A stretch of DNA of 11,786 bases. It comes from an uncultured Clostridium sp. GTDB lineage: Bacteria; Bacillota; Clostridia; TANB77; CAG-508. A program made the translations under genes and the position numbers. The stretch covers positions 1 to 11,786 of the forward strand of contig USDF01000043.1 in NCBI GenBank assembly GCA_900553405.1, read 5' to 3'. Under the pieces are notes generated by a model. It ran no database searches. It was given only the letters and a program-made list of their open reading frames with translations, and was not told where the DNA came from. Every line of letters begins with the position of its first letter. Within the stretch, counting starts at the first letter, position 1. This document shows, in pieces, positions 7,410-11,786 of this stretch.

Positions 7410-7438
7410 TTGTATAAAAAATTAATATGTGCTAAAAT
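7410..7438 (+). promoter_or_regulatory. Extended -10 promoter for the two unknown genes after ligA
   Basis: TTGTAT (7410-7415), a 17-bp spacer, then TGC directly before TAAAAT (7433-7438), which is an extended -10 element. Transcription would begin near 7445. That lies downstream of the GTG at 7429, which argues for the ATG at 7471 as the start of the next gene. Confidence 0.6.
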
Positions 7439-7470
7439 ACAATAGAAATAAAATAATTAGAGGAATTCTG

Positions 7471-8334
7471 ATGAAAGAAAAACAAATAGTAGAAAAGATT
7501 AGAAATTATATAAATAAACAAAAATTACCATTAAGAGTTAAAGAGATGATAGAAAAGATTTATTTAGATTACGAAGACTCTTATAAAAGTTATTTATCAA
7601 ATATACAAATAATAAGTGATAATGAAAAAATGAAAACAGAGTTAAACAATATAGCAAGCTTTGCCAAAAGAGAATATGAAGATGATAAAGCTTCAACAGA
7701 AGAGATTGAAGATTTAGCTTTTGAGGTTAAAATTAATAAATTGGAAGAAGAAATTTCAAGTATTATAGTAAGTTTACAAGGAGAAGAACTTAATACTTTA
7801 ATAGGCACAAACAACGAAAATGAAAATACAGAGGAAATTAAAGTAAATGCTATAAGGCAACATCTAAATTTCTCTAAAGAAAATAAAAATTACGCAGTAG
7901 AAATAAGAGAAAGTGTTGTTTCTGAAATAGAGTCTTCTAAAAAAGCACTTATAATAAGAATACAAAGTAGTATACTAAAAAATGAAGAAAATGTCGCTTA
8001 TATTAATCATGCTAGAGTAGAATTTGAAAATGAAGTGAATTTAATTTTAAATAAAGCAAAATTACAAATACCTACAGAAATAGAGAGTGAATTAAAAATA
8101 TTAGACGATAAAATCATAGAGGATGTTATAAATATGTATAATCAAGAACATTCTATATCTGAAGGAAAACAACAAAATACTATAGAATCAAAAAGAAAGA
8201 ATTTTGTAGAAGGATTACAAGAAGAAATTGATGAAGATGAAGTATTAAAAAAAGTATTAGAAGAACAACAGAGACAAACAGCTTTATCAATAAACGAAGA
8301 AGAATATAAAATGAATAAAGAATTTGCCAAGTAA
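7471..8334 (+). CDS. Unrecognised helical, charged protein (287 aa)
   Basis: I do not recognise this protein. It is 287 residues long from ATG 7471, which has AGAGGA (7459-7464) 6 nt upstream. A GTG at 7429 would add 14 residues but lies upstream of the predicted transcription start. The sequence is almost wholly predicted helix, rich in Glu, Lys, Ile and Asn, with stretches compatible with coiled coil (IEDLAFEVKINKLEEEISSI; the C-terminal acidic segment EGLQEEIDEDEVLKKVLEEQ). It has no cysteine, almost no aromatic residues in its C-terminal half, no signal peptide and no membrane span, so it is probably a cytosolic scaffold or filament-like protein. An 81-aa gene follows 24 bp downstream, so the two probably form an operon. 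Its position next to ligA need not mean a role in DNA repair. Confidence 0.8.
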   Translation: MKEKQIVEKIRNYINKQKLPLRVKEMIEKIYLDYEDSYKSYLSNIQIISDNEKMKTELNNIASFAKREYEDDKASTEEIEDLAFEVKINKLEEEISSIIVSLQGEELNTLIGTNNENENTEEIKVNAIRQHLNFSKENKNYAVEIRESVVSEIESSKKALIIRIQSSILKNEENVAYINHARVEFENEVNLILNKAKLQIPTEIESELKILDDKIIEDVINMYNQEHSISEGKQQNTIESKRKNFVEGLQEEIDEDEVLKKVLEEQQRQTALSINEEEYKMNKEFAK

Positions 8335-8358
8335 TGTTATAGAGTAAAGGGAGAGAGT

Positions 8359-8604
8359 ATGGACGGAAAAGAAAAATATACATTTGAAAGATTTGAAAAA
8401 GAGCTAGATGAGGGTTATGAACTATATTATACTTATGTGAGAAATAGATATATGTTATTTAAAACAGCAGATAACTGCTATACACAAAAACTTTTATCAA
8501 TTCATGAAAAAAATCCTCATCCAGTAATGGAAATGCTTACTAAAAAAAGAGTATATGAAATGTTTCCATTTATGGAAAAAATAGAATATAAAGTAAGAGA
8601 CTAA
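8359..8604 (+). CDS. Small conserved-looking hypothetical protein (81 aa)
   Basis: This 81-aa protein starts MDGKEKYTFERFEKELDEGY and ends IEYKVRD. AAAGGGAG (8346-8353) lies 5 nt before the ATG. It is rich in aromatic residues (GYELYYTYVRNRYMLF), with an NPHPVMEMLTKKRVYEMFPFM segment in the second half. This looks like a compact folded domain: an N-terminal helix, a central beta hairpin, a C-terminal helix. I believe similar short proteins of unknown function occur in clostridia, but I cannot name a family. It lies 24 bp after the preceding gene with no intervening promoter or terminator, and its transcript ends at the strong hairpin at 8636-8676. No signal peptide or membrane segment is visible. 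Confidence 0.8.
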   Translation: MDGKEKYTFERFEKELDEGYELYYTYVRNRYMLFKTADNCYTQKLLSIHEKNPHPVMEMLTKKRVYEMFPFMEKIEYKVRD

Positions 8605-8635
8605 ATTTTAGAGACAGACTTTAAAAATTAAAACA

Positions 8636-8676
8636 AAAAAATAGAATGACTTTTCATAATAGTTATTCTATTTTTT
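8636..8676. terminator. Bidirectional intrinsic terminator between convergent genes
   Basis: A 16-bp stem (8636-8651 with 8661-8676, one G-U pair) has a 9-nt loop. The arms are A-rich on the left and T-rich on the right, so each strand ends its hairpin in a U-run. It serves the plus-strand gene ending at 8604 and the minus-strand gene ending at 8716. Confidence 0.85.
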
Positions 8677-8715
8677 GTACATATAATTCTTAAAGTTTAA
8701 GCCCGCCACTAAAAT

Positions 8716-10419
8716 TTAAAGAGCTTTTGAAGTAGGAGTGACATTTATTGTTTTATTGTTAGTATAAATTACCATACCAGGTTTACTTCCATTAGGCTTT
8801 TTAACATATTTTACAAAGCAATAGTCAACAGGTACGTTAGAAGAAAGTTTTGCTTTACTATGAAATGCAGCTATTTGACAACAAGCTATAATAGTATGTT
8901 CTTTTACATTCTCACCATTGCATTTAAGCAAACAATGGCTTCCACGAATATCTTTAGTATGAAACCAATAATCCTCGTTTTTTCCGAGTTTAGTAGTTAT
9001 ATAATCATTTTGTTTATTATTTTTTCCAACATATAAAGTAAAACCATCCACAGTGTAGACAATTGGTTCATACTCATCATGAACTTTTTTCTTATTAACT
9101 TTATTTTTCTTAATATTAGCTTTTTCTTTTCCTTTGAAAATACCATTTTCAGAAATTTCTAAATAGATTTCATCTAAATCAGAAATTGAATTAGCATTTT
9201 CTAATTCATAAACTATACTTTCTAAATAATCTATTTCTTTTATAGTATCTTGCTTTTGAACACTTACAATTTCTAAAGTATTTTTCAATTTATGATACTT
9301 TTTAAAGAATTTTTTAGCATTATAAGAAATAGAAATTGTTTTATCTAAAGGAATTGTAATCTCATTATTGTTATCATAATAATTTTCTAAAACAACACTT
9401 TCGGCGTTTTTATTAGAGTCTAATCTATATAAATTAGAAGTTATAAGCTCACCATAAATCCTATATTTATCCATGTTATCACATTCTTTTAATTTTAAGT
9501 TTATATTATCAAGTTTTTTAGATATTTTCTTTAATGCAGTTAAGACTAATTTTAAAAGATTATTTCTATAAGTATTAATATTATCTTTTTCTTCTTTTTT
9601 ACTATAAAAATCATCTAAGAAAAAATTAACTTGTAAAGGTTCAGTATTTAAAGTAGTTATTACATAATCATTGGTATTATAATTTACTAATTTAACATTA
9701 TTAGTTTCAATATTAAGCAAAATAGTTTTAATAGTATCGTATAAAGCAGAAAGGTCATTTTGTGAAAAACTATCATTAGAAATATTTAAATTTTCTAAAA
9801 TAGAAGATATGAAACTATTACTAAAACCAGTGTAATTATTAGTAATTGATTTAGTTATATCATCATTAATAATATTAATAAAATCTTCTTTAGAAGTATT
9901 ATAAAAATCTAATTTAGTATCATTATTTGGTAATATATATTCTCGTGCAGGCAAAATGTCACGAAGAGAACCAGAAGAAATATCTAAATGTCTGATACTA
10001 TCTATAATCTTGTTATTTTCATTTAACAAAATTATATTGCTATGTTTTCCCATAAGTTCAATTATTAATTTTTTTCTTAATTTATCATTTAGTTCATTAT
10101 AGCCTTCTAACTCAATAGTAACAATTCTTTCTAAATTTAAAGTAGAAATATTTACAATTCTAAAACCTACTAAATGTTTTCTAAGTAGCATACAAAAATT
10201 AGTAGCATTTAACGGATTTGGCTTGCTAGTTGTAGTTAAATGAATGCGATAACTATTTGATGAAATATTACAAAGTAAACAATAATTCTTTCCACCAGAA
10301 TAAATACCTAATAAAATTTCATTTGAATTAGGCATGTATACTTTGTTTATCTTTCCATTTATTAAACATGTATTTAATTCTGATACTACAGATTTTAGAA
10401 CTATTCCGTCAAAAGCCAT
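8716..10419 (-). CDS. rqcH: Ribosome quality-control factor RqcH (NFACT/FbpA family)
   Basis: RqcH binds 50S subunits obstructed by a peptidyl-tRNA, recruits tRNA-Ala and adds C-terminal alanine tails that mark the stalled chain for proteolysis. It was formerly annotated as a fibronectin-binding protein. At 567 aa it matches B. subtilis RqcH (about 570). The N-terminal NFACT-N domain opens MAFDGIVLKSVVSEL. The tRNA-contact dipeptide is Glu97-Arg98, where B. subtilis has Asp97-Arg98. A long helical coiled-coil region follows (about 290-420). The C-terminal NFACT-R domain (from about 449) contains YTVDGFTLYVGKNNKQND and DYWFHTKDIRGSH. The start has AAAAGGAG (complement of 10428-10435) 8 nt upstream. 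It is convergent with the 81-aa gene and divergent from sigH. Surface adhesion is unlikely because no signal peptide is seen. Confidence 0.95.
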   Translation of the reverse strand: MAFDGIVLKSVVSELNTCLINGKINKVYMPNSNEILLGIYSGGKNYCLLCNISSNSYRIHLTTTSKPNPLNATNFCMLLRKHLVGFRIVNISTLNLERIVTIELEGYNELNDKLRKKLIIELMGKHSNIILLNENNKIIDSIRHLDISSGSLRDILPAREYILPNNDTKLDFYNTSKEDFINIINDDITKSITNNYTGFSNSFISSILENLNISNDSFSQNDLSALYDTIKTILLNIETNNVKLVNYNTNDYVITTLNTEPLQVNFFLDDFYSKKEEKDNINTYRNNLLKLVLTALKKISKKLDNINLKLKECDNMDKYRIYGELITSNLYRLDSNKNAESVVLENYYDNNNEITIPLDKTISISYNAKKFFKKYHKLKNTLEIVSVQKQDTIKEIDYLESIVYELENANSISDLDEIYLEISENGIFKGKEKANIKKNKVNKKKVHDEYEPIVYTVDGFTLYVGKNNKQNDYITTKLGKNEDYWFHTKDIRGSHCLLKCNGENVKEHTIIACCQIAAFHSKAKLSSNVPVDYCFVKYVKKPNGSKPGMVIYTNNKTINVTPTSKAL

Positions 10420-10465
10420 GTGTAAAACTCCTTTTTAATTAAAAATTTTCTATAATTATAATATA

Positions 10466-10494
10466 ATAATAAAAAAATAGCAATAAAAAGTCAA
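10466..10494 (-). promoter_or_regulatory. Sigma-A promoter for rqcH
   Basis: On the minus strand, TTGACT (complement of 10489-10494) and TATTAT (complement of 10466-10471) are 17 bp apart, about 47 bp before the rqcH ATG. The surrounding AT-rich DNA contains other TATAAT-like hexamers, so the exact -10 is uncertain. Confidence 0.55.
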
Positions 10495-10501
10495 AAAACT
10501 C

Positions 10502-10531
10502 TTGACATTCTAAGGAAAACTGCCATATAAT
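10502..10531 (+). promoter_or_regulatory. Consensus sigma-A promoter for sigH
   Basis: Perfect TTGACA (10502-10507) and perfect TATAAT (10526-10531) with an 18-bp spacer. Transcription would start near 10538, with a leader of about 39 nt. Its -35 box is only 7 bp from the -35 box of the divergent rqcH promoter. Confidence 0.8.
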
Positions 10532-10576
10532 ACAGCTAAATAATGAAATTCAACAAAAGGGGAATAAAAAAACAAT

Positions 10577-11221
10577 ATGAAAAAGAGTGACCTATATTTT
10601 TCAGTTACAGACAATTATAAAAACATGAGTGATGAAGACTTAATTACAGTAATTAAGTCTGGGGATAAATTTGCTCTTGAGTTTCTTATTGAAAAATATA
10701 AAGAATTAGTTAATATGAAAGTAAGCAAATTCTTTATGATTGGTGCAGAAAAAGAAGATATAGTGCAAGAAGGTTTAATAGGATTATTTAAAGCAGTAAA
10801 AAATTATAATCCAGAAATGCAAAATTCTTTTAAAACATTTGCCAACCTATGTATTGAAAGACAACTAATTACAGCAATAAAATCATCTAATAGACAAAAA
10901 CATATGCCACTTAATTCATATTTATCTTTAAATACAACAGCATATGAAGATGATGAAGATTCAAACTTATTAGACATATTTGATTCACATCAAATAGAAG
11001 ATCCATTAGATACAATAACTAAAAAAGAATATTATAAAACAGTAGAAGTTGCTATAGATAAATCTTTAAGTGATTTCGAAAAAAAAGTATTAAATAGATA
11101 TATGCAAGGAGAAAGCTATGTTCAAATTGCAGAAAAGTTAGACGCTCCTGTAAAATCAATAGATAACGCTATTCAAAGAATAAGAAAAAAAGCAATAAAA
11201 AGTATAGGAGATGAAGCATAA
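10577..11221 (+). CDS. sigH: RNA polymerase sigma-H factor (Spo0H)
   Basis: SigH directs RNA polymerase to transition-state and early sporulation genes (spo0A, spoIIA and others in Bacillus). The 214-aa length matches B. subtilis SigH (218). Region 2 is highly characteristic: IGAEKEDIVQEGLIGLFKAV (55-74), then FKTFANLCIERQLITAIKSS and NRQKHMPLNSYLSL. Region 4 contains LSDFEKKVLNRYMQGESY followed by the helix-turn-helix IAEKLDAPVKSIDNAIQRIRKK, ending near residue 205. The acidic linker between them (YEDDEDSNLLDIFD) is also typical. AAAGGGG (10556-10562) lies 14 nt before the ATG, a slightly long spacing. The near-consensus promoter suggests vegetative expression. In Bacillus the next genes are rpmG, secE and nusG; here a tRNA region follows, so that order is disrupted or differs. 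Confidence 0.97.
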   Translation: MKKSDLYFSVTDNYKNMSDEDLITVIKSGDKFALEFLIEKYKELVNMKVSKFFMIGAEKEDIVQEGLIGLFKAVKNYNPEMQNSFKTFANLCIERQLITAIKSSNRQKHMPLNSYLSLNTTAYEDDEDSNLLDIFDSHQIEDPLDTITKKEYYKTVEVAIDKSLSDFEKKVLNRYMQGESYVQIAEKLDAPVKSIDNAIQRIRKKAIKSIGDEA

Positions 11222-11226
11222 TTAAA

Positions 11227-11251
11227 ATGAGTGTCAATAAATGGCACTCAT
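11227..11251 (+). terminator. Hairpin after sigH
   Basis: ATGAGTGTC and GGCACTCAT form a 9-bp stem (one G-U) with a 7-nt loop, 5 bp after the sigH stop. Only a broken T-tract (AATATTT) follows, so termination may be incomplete. It could also stabilise the mRNA 3' end. Confidence 0.45.
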
Positions 11252-11276
11252 AATATTTGCTACTATAGCTAGATAT

Positions 11277-11301
11277 ACGCTACTATAGCTCAGTAGGTAG
11301 A
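11277..11301 (+). repeat. Direct repeat of the 5' part of tRNA-Thr
   Basis: These 25 bp are identical to 11416-11440, which cover the 2 bases before and the first 23 bases of tRNA-Thr. A third, shorter copy of 12 bp (GCTACTATAGCT) lies at 11259-11270. The repeats run in the same direction, with 139 bp between starts of the two long copies. Confidence 0.9.
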
Positions 11302-11382
11302 TGCTGTTGGCTGTTCGAAGCAAAGCGAGTTACAGCCACAGTATGCGTAACGAAGTGGAGCTGCGAGCGATAGTTTATAGTA
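11279..11382 (+). ncRNA. Structured, GC-rich, tRNA-derived element (degenerate tRNA or unknown RNA)
   Basis: The segment begins as the first half of tRNA-Thr, but the D-stem is broken: GCTC is followed by GATG instead of GAGC. It then diverges completely. It forms a 13-bp hairpin with one bulged T (11301-11314 with 11332-11344, one G-U), loop 11315-11331. TACTATA (11281-11287) can pair with TATAGTA (11376-11382), closing the element like an acceptor stem, and GCTC (11288-11291) can pair with GAGC at 11358 or 11365. Positions 11301-11370 are about 53% G+C by count, far above the surroundings, as expected for a structured RNA or foreign DNA in an AT-rich genome. No anticodon arm, T-arm or CCA is found, so it is not a functional tRNA. 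Whether it is transcribed is unknown. Confidence 0.45.
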
Positions 11383-11384
11383 AA

Positions 11385-11403
11385 TATAATAATAAGATAA
11401 AAT
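11385..11403 (+). promoter_or_regulatory. Possible -10 elements for tRNA-Thr
   Basis: TATAAT (11385-11390) and TAAAAT (11398-11403) lie 27 and 14 bp before the mature tRNA. Neither has a good -35 box at 16-18 bp. The tRNA may instead be co-transcribed with the upstream element. Confidence 0.3.
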
Positions 11404-11417
11404 TGAATAAAAAACAC

Positions 11418-11493
11418 GCTACTATAGCTCAGTAGGTAGAGCGCTACCTTGGTAAGGTAGAGGTCACCAGTTCGATTCTGGTTAGTAGCTCCA
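11418..11493 (+). tRNA. tRNA-Thr (anticodon GGT)
   Basis: A complete 76-nt cloverleaf. It has a 7-bp acceptor stem (GCTACTA/TAGTAGC), D-arm GCTC/GAGC, and anticodon stem CTACC/GGTAG with loop TTGGTAA (anticodon GGT at 11451-11453). The variable region is AGGTC, the T-arm is ACCAG/CTGGT with loop TTCGATT, the discriminator is T, and the 3' CCA is encoded. It reads threonine ACC and ACU codons. Confidence 0.97.
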
Positions 11494-11502
11494 TTTGAAA
11501 TC

Positions 11503-11540
11503 AACTTACGGACTTAATTGTTCGTAAGTTTTTATTTTAT
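11503..11540 (+). terminator. Intrinsic terminator after tRNA-Thr
   Basis: AACTTACGGA and TTCGTAAGTT form a 10-bp stem with one G-U pair and an 8-nt loop (11513-11520), followed by TTTTATTTTAT. Confidence 0.85.
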
Positions 11541-11550
11541 ATAAAACTTT

Positions 11551-11579
11551 AAAGTTCTCTTTCTAGAAAGGAGGACTTT
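11551..11579 (+). promoter_or_regulatory. Hairpin sequestering the Shine-Dalgarno of the last gene
   Basis: AAAGTTCTCTTT (11551-11562) pairs over 12 continuous bp, two of them G-U, with AAGGAGGACTTT (11568-11579) around the 5-nt loop CTAGA. The right arm contains nearly the whole Shine-Dalgarno AAAGGAGG (11567-11574). A 12-bp palindrome, AACTTTAAAGTT (11545-11556), overlaps the left arm. Translation of the next gene could therefore be gated by RNA folding. A weak promoter (TTGTTC 11518-11523, TATAAA 11540-11545) overlaps the tRNA terminator. Confidence 0.5.
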
Positions 11580-11584
11580 TTTTC

Positions 11585-11786
11585 ATGCTTGAATTTAAAG
11601 TAATTGAAAATCTAAAACCTAATAAAGATTTAACTGACATCTTAAAAGACTTTAAATATAAGGTTATATTGGGACAAGTTAAAACTATCTTGCACACCAA
11701 CTTACAAGTAGTAATACCTACTGAATACCAGATTACATATCCTACTACTCTTACAATACTTGAATACAAAGTTAATGAAATATCAA
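11585..11786 (+). CDS. Unrecognised protein, 3' partial (67 codons visible)
   Basis: An open frame runs from ATG 11585 to the right edge without a stop. AAAGGAGG (11567-11574) lies 10 nt before the ATG, one of the strongest ribosome-binding sites in the window, although it is buried in a hairpin. The visible product begins MLEFKVIENLKPNKDLTDIL and is soluble-looking, with beta-strand-like stretches (LQVVIPTEYQITYPTTLTIL). It has no signal peptide. I recognise no family. Its codons include more C- and T-ending triplets (ACT, CCT, CTT, ACC) than the genes to the left, a weak hint of different origin. Lying just past a tRNA 3' end, it could be the first gene of an integrated element, but no integrase or attachment repeat is visible in the 293 bp right of the tRNA. 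Confidence 0.65.
   Translation, partial: MLEFKVIENLKPNKDLTDILKDFKYKVILGQVKTILHTNLQVVIPTEYQITYPTTLTILEYKVNEIS

Noticed and set aside
7429..7470. GTG at 7429 as the start of the 287-aa gene
   Set aside because: It lies inside the predicted promoter, upstream of the likely transcription start, and has no ribosome-binding site; ATG 7471 has one.
11283..11504. 73-aa minus-strand frame beginning MISNGATNQNRTGDLYLT
   Set aside because: It is the reverse translation of tRNA-Thr and the upstream structured element. Such NRTGDL-type peptides are known spurious tRNA antisense translations.

Overview
The window is AT-rich DNA (roughly 70% A+T by eye, with strong use of AGA, ATA and TTA codons) from a low-GC Firmicute, most likely a spore-forming clostridium. 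The best lineage marker is a clear sporulation sigma factor SigH (Spo0H) near the right end. MutS, NAD-dependent LigA and the ribosome quality-control factor RqcH all have Firmicutes-type architecture, and the promoters and terminators are of standard sigma-A and intrinsic type.

Layout from left to right. (1) The 3' part of a tetratricopeptide-repeat protein that begins outside the window (2-1297). (2) mutS (1409-4024), with its own promoter and a strong terminator. (3) A small toxin island of about 1.2 kb between mutS and ligA. It holds a type II antitoxin-like ORF (4212-4388), an overlapping RelE/ParE-type toxin that lacks an ordinary start codon (4366-4650), and a ToxN/AbiQ-family (type III) endoribonuclease (4731-5267) with no visible RNA-repeat antitoxin. 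(4) ligA (5410-7407), then two unrecognised genes in an apparent operon (7471-8334 and 8359-8604) that ends at a bidirectional terminator. (5) rqcH on the minus strand (8716-10419), diverging from sigH (10577-11221); the two -35 boxes are only 7 bp apart. (6) A tRNA region. An intact tRNA-Thr(GGT) lies at 11418-11493. It is preceded by a copy of its own first 23 nt (25 bp of identity) fused to an unusually GC-rich, foldable segment. (7) After the tRNA terminator, the start of an unrecognised gene (11585 onward) whose Shine-Dalgarno sequence lies inside a 12-bp hairpin.

MutS recognises mismatches and LigA seals nicks, so the backbone of the left half is DNA repair and replication. RqcH (alanine tailing of stalled nascent chains) and SigH (transition-state and sporulation transcription) are further core functions. 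The toxin island looks like accessory DNA lodged between housekeeping genes. The most unusual items are the apparently orphan ToxN, the toxin with a non-standard start, the tRNA-derived structured element, and the sequestered ribosome-binding site at the right edge. All functional calls come from motif recognition by eye; no searches were run.
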